Shown here in pieces: positions 19,777-26,618 of a stretch of 64,000 nt of DNA. The translations under genes were made by a program, and so were the position numbers. Source of the DNA: Pelolinea submarina (GTDB lineage: Bacteria > Chloroflexota > Anaerolineae > Anaerolineales > Anaerolineaceae); contig NZ_AP018437.1 of assembly GCF_003966975.1 (NCBI RefSeq), forward strand, positions 1,860,001 to 1,924,000, read 5' to 3'. Numbering within the stretch: the first letter of the stretch is position 1; every line of letters starts with the position of its first letter. The notes under the pieces were generated by a model. The model saw only the letters and a list, made by a program, of their open reading frames with translations. It was not told the DNA's origin and made no database searches.

Positions 19777-20783
19777 ATGGTCCTTTCCATGACTTCCTGT
19801 GAGGAATAGGTCATGTTTAGGTACCAGACATTGGTCAGGTAGACCCGAATGAACGGAATTTTCAAATGAGCGATTTCAGCCAAAGGTTTATTATCCAACT
19901 GGGCAGTTGAGGATGGCCTTTTTTCGGAATGGGCAGGATTTAAATACATGTTCATATCGAGGAGAATGTTTTGGAAGCTGTTCCCGCTTGCACCGGATAA
20001 GAAGGCTGCCAGTGGCGCTTTCTGCATTCGTGCTGACCAATATGCGCAAATTTGTTTGGTTATGATGGCATTGATTGCCGGGGAAGCCGGACCGCTCATA
20101 TTGTTTTGCGATAGTAATTTTGCGATATCCAATAGTGTCTCAGATATAAATTCCCCATCTTTACATAAACAGTATTGGATAGTAAATACAGGAAACACTT
20201 CCTGGTGATCGGCTGTAACCGAATGTACCATCTGCGCGCGTAAATGCCGGGCATGAAAGCTGGTGTAATTCTCACCGGATTTCCGCTTGGAGAAAGGATT
20301 TTCTCCCTCTTGTGGACCGCAGCTTATTGTTTGCATTCCTAAAGGAAAACTGGTGGTGATGCTTTCGCCAAACCGTAATTCATGGAATCCGGAACTTACG
20401 ACCCGGAAGTCACCCCTGGAGTTGACTATTGAAGCGGCAGAATCAGGATGGATATACACGCAGGCATCGCGCGGTTTGGTATTCAACAGGAAATAATCCT
20501 GATCGATTTGCCCTTCCTTGATTGACAACAAGGAATTACTATGCAGGAATATCGTTTTTAAAACTTGAACCCAATGAAAACTGCTCTGAAAAAAAGAGGC
20601 TTTCGGCTGAATATAAAAGAACAGGATATAAAAAATGATTGAGCTGAGTAAAACGGCAAACGCTATCAATAATATAATTTGCCAGTAGCTGCCGGCCTGG
20701 CTGAACAAAATTATCTGAACAAGAGTTAAAATTCCGGTAAGGATAAAATAGAAGAAGGGTGTTTGCTTTCTGGATAATTGCAT
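19773..20783 (-). CDS. Unknown membrane protein, first gene of the pair
   Basis: Unrecognised 336-residue protein with two N-terminal hydrophobic helices (about 9-29 and 31-54) and a soluble C-terminal part of about 270 residues. It begins 50 bases from the divergent membrane-protein gene at 20834 and overlaps the following gene by 4 bases. No Shine-Dalgarno is obvious before its ATG. Its layout resembles that of the next gene, but I see no shared motif beyond topology. Confidence 0.65.
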   Translation of the reverse strand: MQLSRKQTPFFYFILTGILTLVQIILFSQAGSYWQIILLIAFAVLLSSIIFYILFFYIQPKASFFQSSFHWVQVLKTIFLHSNSLLSIKEGQIDQDYFLLNTKPRDACVYIHPDSAASIVNSRGDFRVVSSGFHELRFGESITTSFPLGMQTISCGPQEGENPFSKRKSGENYTSFHARHLRAQMVHSVTADHQEVFPVFTIQYCLCKDGEFISETLLDIAKLLSQNNMSGPASPAINAIITKQICAYWSARMQKAPLAAFLSGASGNSFQNILLDMNMYLNPAHSEKRPSSTAQLDNKPLAEIAHLKIPFIRVYLTNVWYLNMTYSSQEVMERTI

Positions 20784-20833
20784 ACCAAGATTTTATAATA
20801 AAAACAGACCTTGAACAAATTGAGAATTCTTAA

Positions 20834-21736
20834 ATGATTAAAACACTGCAAAAACTGTTTCCTTATTTCCTCCAGTCTATAGACTGGGGAGAGTTGCTAA
20901 ACGGGATTGTGTTCATCCTGTTGGGTATGGCATTTACGTATCATTATGGATATCAGGTATATTGGAGAAATTTCATTCAGGTCGTCTTATGGTTCGTGTT
21001 CTATAAGGCAGGCATCTACAGCCTGAACGCTATCTTCACGAATACGCTGTCAACTGTTCCGTTGGATGGAGGTTTTGGCCGCTTATCCCCGGCGCAATTC
21101 AGAGAGCTGTTGGAGAGATTCCTGTGGATATTCGCGATTTTATTTATTGCTATGAGTTTTGTTCCATTGACGCAAATGATCGGTGAAGATGGCATAAACC
21201 GCCTGACGTTGATAATAATCGCTCTGATTTATTTAAGTGATCTGCTCTTTCTGATTGATAAAACCAGAGAATTATTAAGCGGTTTCCAGGAACTATTCTA
21301 TGGATTTGTGACTGCTTTCCTGCTGCCCTCATTATTCTTCAGCTTTACCCGCGATTATTTAAAAGTCAGCCTGATTATGATAGCCTTCCCGCTTTTCCTG
21401 CAATTGATTGCGTGGAAGGTTTGCAACAATCTTGAAATACTGCGTATTTCGAAGAGAATTTCCGCGGGAAGTATGCTGGAGCGTCTGGATGCGTTAAATG
21501 GACTTTCTGTCACAACGACTTTGCTGCTGCTGGGCAGCATCACCGTGTTTCTGGATCAGGAATTGCTTCCGCTCTGGTCGAAATTGATAATACTTCCTGC
21601 GGGCTTGTTATCTGCCTGGTTGGTATTCCGCAGTATAAAAAAGCAAGAGCCCAATTGGGATTGGGCACTGTTGATAGTACGAATACTGCCGGCTGTTTCG
21701 GCTTTAACAATGTTTGTCGGCCTCTGGAACCATTAA
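20834..21736 (+). CDS. Unknown polytopic membrane protein
   Basis: Unrecognised 300-residue integral membrane protein with about eight predicted helices spread over its whole length (for example near 22-38, 45-60, 95-112, 124-140, 157-172, 178-193, 230-245, 255-270 and 282-297). No catalytic motif is visible. It is divergent from the two unknown membrane-protein genes, which may hint at related roles. It ends 65 bases before the peroxiredoxin gene. Confidence 0.65.
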   Translation: MIKTLQKLFPYFLQSIDWGELLNGIVFILLGMAFTYHYGYQVYWRNFIQVVLWFVFYKAGIYSLNAIFTNTLSTVPLDGGFGRLSPAQFRELLERFLWIFAILFIAMSFVPLTQMIGEDGINRLTLIIIALIYLSDLLFLIDKTRELLSGFQELFYGFVTAFLLPSLFFSFTRDYLKVSLIMIAFPLFLQLIAWKVCNNLEILRISKRISAGSMLERLDALNGLSVTTTLLLLGSITVFLDQELLPLWSKLIILPAGLLSAWLVFRSIKKQEPNWDWALLIVRILPAVSALTMFVGLWNH

Positions 21737-21801
21737 TAAAACGCATACAAGGATAAAGGCCGGTTCAGGATATAGTAAGCCTAGAAAAAAGGAGGCACAC
21801 T

Positions 21802-22272
21802 ATGATTCTCAAAGAAAAAACAAAAGCGCCGGATTTTTCACTGGTGGACGAAAAAGGAAATACTGTCAGTTTAGCGGATTTCAAAGGAAAACCAGTGGTT
21901 TTATATTTCTACCCCAAGGATGATACGCCCGGTTGCACAACTGAAGCGTGCAGCTTTAGGGACGATTACAGCCAATATAAAGAAGCAGGAGCGGTAATCC
22001 TCGGTGTCAGTCCGGATTCCGAAAAGTCACACGCGAAATTTGCCAGCAAACACCAATTACCATTCACGCTGCTGGTCGATGAAGACCATAAGATTTGCGA
22101 AGCTTATGGCGTGTGGGGACGCAAGAAATTCATGGGACGCGAATATGACGGCGTATTCCGTACCACGTTCCTGATTGATAAATCGGGCAATATCGCGAAA
22201 GTGTTTGAAGGGGTAAAACCTGCTGTACACAGTGCAGAGGTGCTGCAGGCTTTGGCCGAATTGGAAGCGTAA
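21802..22272 (+). CDS. bcp: Thioredoxin-dependent peroxiredoxin (Bcp/PrxQ)
   Basis: Reduces hydrogen peroxide and organic hydroperoxides using thioredoxin. The 156 residues have the PrxQ signature DTPGCTTEACSFRDD with the peroxidatic cysteine C45 and the resolving cysteine C50 five residues later. The thioredoxin fold is intact, ending at VLQALAELEA. A strong AGGAGG site precedes the ATG by about 7 bases. It converges with rsfS with one base between the stop codons and no visible terminator. Confidence 0.95.
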   Translation: MILKEKTKAPDFSLVDEKGNTVSLADFKGKPVVLYFYPKDDTPGCTTEACSFRDDYSQYKEAGAVILGVSPDSEKSHAKFASKHQLPFTLLVDEDHKICEAYGVWGRKKFMGREYDGVFRTTFLIDKSGNIAKVFEGVKPAVHSAEVLQALAELEA

Positions 22273-22273
22273 T

Positions 22274-22630
22274 TTATTTCACCCGCAGCAGCGTTTTGCC
22301 GCTGGACCACAGATCTTCGAGTTGGTAAAATTCACGCTGCTGGGGTGAAAATACATGCAAGACAATATCTGTATAATCGACAGCAATCCAGCTGTTGGTG
22401 GAAGAACCGACAATTTTACCTTTCAGATCATATTCCTTGGACATGGCGTCATTAGCTGCCCTGACCAGGCTTCTTAACATTCTGTCGCTTGTACCTGAGC
22501 AAATTACAAAGTAGTCGGTAAAAATCGCAACCCCCTGAAGATCGATAAGAACAATATCCTCGGCTTTTTTGTCTTCAAGCGCGTTTACCAGATCACGCGC
22601 GATTTCTAATGTGTTTTTTTCGTTCAGCAT
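22274..22630 (-). CDS. rsfS: Ribosomal silencing factor RsfS
   Basis: Binds ribosomal protein uL14 and blocks subunit joining, slowing translation during starvation. The 118 residues carry the family features: VNALEDKKAEDIVLIDLQG, FTDYFVICSGTSDRMLRSL and a WIAVDYTDIVLHVFSP block near the C terminus. A GAGGTGA site sits directly before the ATG. The usual neighbour nadD is not in the window. Confidence 0.94.
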   Translation of the reverse strand: MLNEKNTLEIARDLVNALEDKKAEDIVLIDLQGVAIFTDYFVICSGTSDRMLRSLVRAANDAMSKEYDLKGKIVGSSTNSWIAVDYTDIVLHVFSPQQREFYQLEDLWSSGKTLLRVK

Positions 22631-22674
22631 TCACCTCAATAATTATTACTTCGAACCAATTTTAACATAGATAC

Positions 22675-23262
22675 CTATCGTGAGGTAAAAGGGATTGTAA
22701 ACAGGGTTTGATAAATGGGACCGCTCGGGGTTAAATCACTCTTATAAAAATGAAGGGCTTCAATGGGTTGTGCACCAATGGTAACAGAATGATGCGTACG
22801 TAAAACATCCCCGATTATTCCCCTTTCAGTTGGTGAGGCGGATTGCCTCAACCTGCCGATTGTAATGTGCGCGGAAAATGGCCGGCTCTCGGTTGGATAA
22901 TTCAAAACCGCGCATTGCTTTTCCACGATTTCTACCAACCTAAACAAAGCATGGTTCCCGTCCAAACCCAACCAGATGACCTGAGGTTTCCCAAAGGAAG
23001 GGAAAGCGCCTAAGGTTTGGATCGTGACGGGGAAGGAAGAGAAATCAGATAAAGCATTGCTCAGTAAAGGTTTGATGCTTTCAATGTCGGTTTGCCTGAA
23101 TTCGCCGATGAATTTAACCGTAAGGTGCAGGTTCTTCGGATCAACCCATTTCACCGCATTGGGTGTTGAGGATTTTAACTCGGAGAGTAATTTATTAATA
23201 TGGGATAAATTGGTATCTGAAATATTGCAGGCGAAGAAGGTGCGCAATGTGGCTGATTTCAT
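22675..23262 (-). CDS. thpR: RNA 2',3'-cyclic phosphodiesterase
   Basis: Member of the 2H phosphoesterase superfamily (LigT/ThpR), which opens 2',3'-cyclic phosphates on RNA ends to 2'-phosphates. The 195 residues contain the two HxTx catalytic motifs: HLTV at 46-49 and HITI at 132-135. The N-terminal LRTFFACNI start is typical. It is 44 bases upstream of rsfS on the same strand. Confidence 0.92.
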   Translation of the reverse strand: MKSATLRTFFACNISDTNLSHINKLLSELKSSTPNAVKWVDPKNLHLTVKFIGEFRQTDIESIKPLLSNALSDFSSFPVTIQTLGAFPSFGKPQVIWLGLDGNHALFRLVEIVEKQCAVLNYPTESRPFSAHITIGRLRQSASPTERGIIGDVLRTHHSVTIGAQPIEALHFYKSDLTPSGPIYQTLFTIPFTSR

Positions 23263-23314
23263 GACACCAGTATATAAACAGGCGAGATGGGTGTCAAGGT
23301 TGGGCGCGGTGGTC

Positions 23315-23343
23315 TAGGCACTTGCTTTGAAATATGGTATAAG
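23315..23343 (+). promoter_or_regulatory. Promoter of the 6S-like RNA
   Basis: TAGGCA (23315-23320) and TATAAG (23338-23343) are separated by 17 bases. Transcription would start near 23350, exactly at the base of the RNA's closing stem. Confidence 0.55.
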
Positions 23344-23348
23344 ATGGA

Positions 23349-23522
23349 TACCCTGCTGTGCCCGTGATGCGGCTGTCATCGTTTTGAGCCAACACTTTAA
23401 AAAATGGGCTCTGATTTTTCGGGTGCAACGCGATAGGCGCAAGCCAAGGCGAAGCTTACGAGGCAGTGCCCGTCCTGCTCTTGCAGGTTCAAAACTTAGT
23501 CGCACACGACATGGCGGGGAGT
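23349..23522 (+). ncRNA. ssrS: Structured RNA, probably 6S RNA
   Basis: This stretch has no supported reading frame but has promoter, rod-like fold and terminator. The outer stem pairs 23351-23360 with 23510-23519 (10 bp including G-U pairs). It continues as 23364-23366 with 23505-23507 and 23368-23375 with 23497-23504. After a large internal bubble an apical stem pairs 23420-23426 with 23466-23472 and encloses a GGC-GCAA-GCC hairpin. The 3' side of the bubble holds a small hairpin (23474-23487), as in Escherichia coli 6S RNA, and the 5' side holds a GAGCC/GGCTC hairpin. Length about 170 bases fits 6S RNA, which binds sigma-70 RNA polymerase as a promoter mimic. The identification is by architecture and is not certain. 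Confidence 0.65.
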
Positions 23523-23538
23523 TTTGTTTAAAAAGAAT

Positions 23539-23569
23539 GTCAAGTCATTTCGATGACTTGACTTTTTTT
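23539..23569 (+). terminator. Intrinsic terminator of the 6S-like RNA
   Basis: A perfect 10-bp stem (23539-23548 with 23553-23562) capped by a TTCG tetraloop and followed by seven T residues. Confidence 0.9.
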
Positions 23570-23606
23570 GTCCCTTGGAATAAAAATAATGACACAGGAG
23601 AGTTTT

Positions 23607-24218
23607 ATGGATGAAAAATTGATTTTCCAAACAGGATCACAACCCGGAAAAGAAGTCCTTCTTTCCGGTGATGAAGTCACTATCGGACGCGACCCGGAAA
23701 ACTCTGTGGTTTTAGAGGATGTACAAATTTCCCGGCATCATCTGCGAATTTATCCTGATAAGCAGAATTGGCTGATTGAAGATTTGAAGTCGACCAATGG
23801 TACAACCGTGAACGGAAAAGCTTTAAGGAAAGCTCAGAAGCTGAAACATGGCGATCTGGTTACCATGGGGGAAGATAGCACCTTTGAAGTGGTATTGAAA
23901 ACCGAAAAACCTAAAGAGGCTGAGCCCACTGCAAACGCAGAAGTACAAGAGAAACTGAGAATTAAACGAGAAAAACGGAATGACGTTGATCCAATGACGG
24001 ATAACCCAATTGAGGACATAGAGGAATTTGTCGATGAAGAAAAGGACACGGTGAAATTCCTCGACAGATATCCAAAATGGGCAATCATCCTGATGATTGC
24101 CATAGCGTTTATCATTATCTTCTGCGTTATCCCAATGGTTGTGATTGAAGTATCGGACCAATGGTGCAACCTGTTCTCCGGTTTCTTCAACTCCGTCAGC
24201 CCGGGCGTCTGTCCGTAA
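23607..24218 (+). CDS. FHA-domain membrane protein
   Basis: Phosphothreonine-binding protein of 203 residues. The start was set at the ATG at 23607, six bases after an AGGAG site; an upstream in-frame ATG at 23568 lies within the preceding terminator. The FHA domain (about 5-95) has the canonical TIGRDPENSVVL, ISRHHLRI and DLKSTNGTTVNG motifs. An acidic linker (about 100-145) leads to one transmembrane helix (about 157-180) and a short tail. The FHA domain would face the cytoplasm and recruit phosphorylated partners of a Ser/Thr kinase; no kinase gene is in the window. Confidence 0.88.
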   Translation: MDEKLIFQTGSQPGKEVLLSGDEVTIGRDPENSVVLEDVQISRHHLRIYPDKQNWLIEDLKSTNGTTVNGKALRKAQKLKHGDLVTMGEDSTFEVVLKTEKPKEAEPTANAEVQEKLRIKREKRNDVDPMTDNPIEDIEEFVDEEKDTVKFLDRYPKWAIILMIAIAFIIIFCVIPMVVIEVSDQWCNLFSGFFNSVSPGVCP

Positions 24219-24239
24219 ATCTGTAAAAGCGAATATAAA

Positions 24240-24271
24240 GAACCCGCGAAATTATTTCACGGGTTCTCTTT
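24240..24271 (+). terminator. Intrinsic terminator after the FHA gene
   Basis: GAACCCG (24240-24246) pairs with CGGGTTC (24260-24266), extended inside by GAAA/TTTC across one mismatch, followed by a T-rich run. Confidence 0.75.
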
Positions 24272-24397
24272 TTATACTTAGGTCACCATTGTCAAAAAAT
24301 ATAGTTTTCTTTTTCCTGGTTTTATCAGTAAAGGATGCAAATGACTTGCCGAAATGGAAGTACTTTATATTTTTTCTTCAACATCAATACAATAACG

Positions 24398-25204
24398 CTA
24401 TAGTGTTGAAGCGAATTTCTTCCATACCGTAACTGCAATCACAACACAACTGGCCGATATAAAGTAAATGGCACCCTCGATGATCCAGATATTTGAACTG
24501 TAAGACGATAGAATAACAGTGGCTGTGTCCATCAATGCATGCAGGAAAATTGCAAGCGGAAAGAGCCAGAAGCGCCGTCCGCCGTTCTTTACGGCAAACC
24601 ATACGAGAACCGATAAGGAGATATGAAGGGCCACGGCGGCAAAGCGCTCAATTGAGCCCATTAAAAAATCTATGGGCTGCGCTTCCGCGAGCGCCGCTAT
24701 TGTTGCGTTGACCCTTTGTAATGCGGCTGGATCGGTGATTCCGACGGTTAGTTTGCTTCCCATACCATTGTTGAGCGTAACGGCCATTACAATATGCGAT
24801 ATCATATTACCCACGAGAAGATAAATGGCTTCAAATCCTCCGTGCCCGGCGCCGTACATTAGGGCATTAGGATTGTTGCCCAGGTTCTTTTTCAGCACCG
24901 TTTTAAAAGCAGTAAAGCGGCCAGTCTCTTCAAAAAGCCCGGCCATTAGACCAACGTAGATACCGTATACCCATATATTGCTCGTTATTGCTCTGCCGGC
25001 TTCAGATGTTAATACCAAGTTGTGAATGAGACTTTCCAAAATCAATGCAAATAGAATAAATATCGCGCACCCGACAAAGAATGGCAGGATATCCGCTTTA
25101 TATTTCTTCCTGAATACAAGAAACAATACAACGGGGATAGCGATTCCTATAAGTGCGGAGACTGCCATGAATATGATGGATAATATAGGTACTGTGTAAT
25201 TCAT
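24398..25204 (-). CDS. YhfC-family intramembrane glutamic protease
   Basis: Polytopic membrane protein of 268 residues with about seven helices. It matches the YhfC family, related to the CPBP/Abi superfamily of glutamate-type intramembrane proteases: GLFEETGRF supplies the paired glutamates and the following arginine, and MYGAGHGGFEA supplies the histidine-containing motif. It is preceded by a second intramembrane protease gene on the same strand, 26 bases upstream. The substrate is unknown. Confidence 0.85.
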   Translation of the reverse strand: MNYTVPILSIIFMAVSALIGIAIPVVLFLVFRKKYKADILPFFVGCAIFILFALILESLIHNLVLTSEAGRAITSNIWVYGIYVGLMAGLFEETGRFTAFKTVLKKNLGNNPNALMYGAGHGGFEAIYLLVGNMISHIVMAVTLNNGMGSKLTVGITDPAALQRVNATIAALAEAQPIDFLMGSIERFAAVALHISLSVLVWFAVKNGGRRFWLFPLAIFLHALMDTATVILSSYSSNIWIIEGAIYFISASCVVIAVTVWKKFASTL

Positions 25205-25230
25205 TTTTATTCCTTCCTTTTTATTATTGT

Positions 25231-25977
25231 CTATATCAGCACAGCGAATAAATATCCCGTCCCAACCATCAGAACATTGCTGAGGCTATGCATTAAAACT
25301 GGATATATAATGCTGCGGCTCTCTTGATAGACCATACCCTGTACTGTGCCTATCGCAAAAGCATAAAAAAGTTGAGAAACATTCGCATCTATGGCGAAAG
25401 GGGACAGAGACAATTTGATATGTGCGAATGCGAACAAGAGGGAAGCTAAAATGACCTCCAATGAAATATTCCACTTTATGTCCACGCTTTTCCCAATCAC
25501 GTGGATCAGCACAGTGACAGGCAATGCGCGAAACAAGATTTCTTCAGCGGGCCCGCTCAATAGTAATTGAAAACCCAGCGTTCCAAGAACATTTCTTTTA
25601 TTCAATGCGAAATCATAGGTTAGAGACTGACCGCTGGTATATAGGCGTAAATGGAATGCAAGCGATATTATCGTTAGAGCTGCAGTGAATATGGCAAAAT
25701 AGCGCACCCCCTTCTTTCGGTCCCCGAGCTGAAAGCCGAAATTATCTCTCAACAGCCTGCTTAATACCGCAATAACAGCCACTCCAATGATCAGCATGAC
25801 TATATGATGAACAGATTGCCACGCAAAAGCATTGTCCGGGTCAATTTTCTGATAGGAGAATGCATCAGCAATCGCCCCTCCGGCTTTGCCGGCGAATTCC
25901 TGAACAATCAGCAGCACGATAACCGCAATAATGACTCTCAACGGTTTGTTAAGTTTTAAAAAGCTGAATTTTGACAT
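25231..25977 (-). CDS. CPBP-family intramembrane glutamic endopeptidase
   Basis: Polytopic membrane protein of 248 residues of the CPBP (Abi, Rce1-like) family. The catalytic motif GPAEEILFRALPV contains the EExxxR signature, and the second and third motifs are in FAFAHIKLSLSPF and a C-terminal MHSLSN. Family members process prenylated peptides, regulators or bacteriocin-related proteins. Pairing with the YhfC-type protease next door is unusual. An inverted repeat GGTATC/GATACC (26013-26018 and 26033-26038) lies upstream and might be an operator. Confidence 0.87.
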   Translation of the reverse strand: MSKFSFLKLNKPLRVIIAVIVLLIVQEFAGKAGGAIADAFSYQKIDPDNAFAWQSVHHIVMLIIGVAVIAVLSRLLRDNFGFQLGDRKKGVRYFAIFTAALTIISLAFHLRLYTSGQSLTYDFALNKRNVLGTLGFQLLLSGPAEEILFRALPVTVLIHVIGKSVDIKWNISLEVILASLLFAFAHIKLSLSPFAIDANVSQLFYAFAIGTVQGMVYQESRSIIYPVLMHSLSNVLMVGTGYLFAVLI

Positions 25978-26053
25978 TTTGTATCTTATCTATCCTCCCG
26001 TTCATAGCCACTGGTATCATACATAAAAAAGCGATACCTAAAAAATTACAATG

Positions 26054-26092
26054 AAAACAGCAACCAAGCTTTTAGGACCTGACTGCTGTTTT
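26054..26092 (-). terminator. Possible terminator downstream of tmRNA
   Basis: AAAACAGCA (26054-26062) pairs with TGCTGTTTT (26084-26092) around a 21-base loop. Read from the minus strand the 3' arm ends in TTTT. It lies about 75 bases past the tmRNA 3' end. The large loop lowers confidence. Confidence 0.4.
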
Positions 26093-26167
26093 TGGTTGAC
26101 ACTACAATCGCACTGTTACCACAAAGCTATCTTTGAAATAATAAGTGCTCGTGTAATGTCCATCAAG

Positions 26168-26553
26168 TGGAGATGGCGGGAATCGAACCCGCGTCCGAAA
26201 GAATAGAGCCTCGAACTTCTACGAGCGTAGCGGATCTTTATTTTCACTGCTGGATGGGAGACCCTCAGCCAATTTCAGCAGCCAGCCGCTTGGACCCGAA
26301 AGCCCTCTTTTGTGCATTGCGCGGCCTTATGCACAGCACTCCAACTTTGTGGCGCCTATCCTATGACCGGTCGGAGTTCGGTTCAGGTAGACGTGGTCGC
26401 AATGACCATTCGCTGATTCCTAGCTTATGCAGCTAAAGGAAGAGCAGCATAGTTTGTGCTTTTGGCACTTGTGTTTTGTACTGATTTCACGAGGTCGGTA
26501 CCTCTCGGCTCGCCGTCCGGGTTCAGCCTCTCCCGTCGAAGCCTGGCATCCCC
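26168..26553 (-). ncRNA. ssrA: Transfer-messenger RNA (tmRNA)
   Basis: Rescues stalled ribosomes by acting as alanyl-tRNA and then as template for a degradation tag. The acceptor stem pairs GGGGAUG (26553-26547) with CAUCUCC (26175-26169), with discriminator A at 26168. The third base pair is G-U, the identity element for alanyl-tRNA synthetase. The T arm GGGTTCGATTCCC is present. The 3' CCA is not encoded. The tag frame resumes at a GCC codon at 26466-26464 and ends at a TAA at 26427-26425, giving the encoded tag AKSTNYAALPLAA, to which one alanine from the charged tmRNA is added. Length 386 bases is normal for a one-piece tmRNA. Confidence 0.96.
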
Positions 26554-26565
26554 GAAGACAACCCT

Positions 26566-26571
26566 ATTATA
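26566..26571 (-). promoter_or_regulatory. -10 element of tmRNA
   Basis: A perfect TATAAT on the minus strand lies 12 bases before the mature 5' end. A matching -35 was not found. Confidence 0.5.
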
Positions 26572-26618
26572 CAGCACGAATATCAGATTTAAATAAGAGC
26601 GAAGTTCCGGATGAGAAT

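Noticed and set aside
24376..24411. 8-bp inverted repeat CTTCAACA/TGTTGAAG
   Set aside because: No T-tract on either strand and it runs into the end of the YhfC gene, so it is a poor terminator and may be chance.
26167..26436. 89-codon plus-strand ORF
   Set aside because: It is antisense to the tmRNA, whose acceptor stem, T arm and tag frame are clear.
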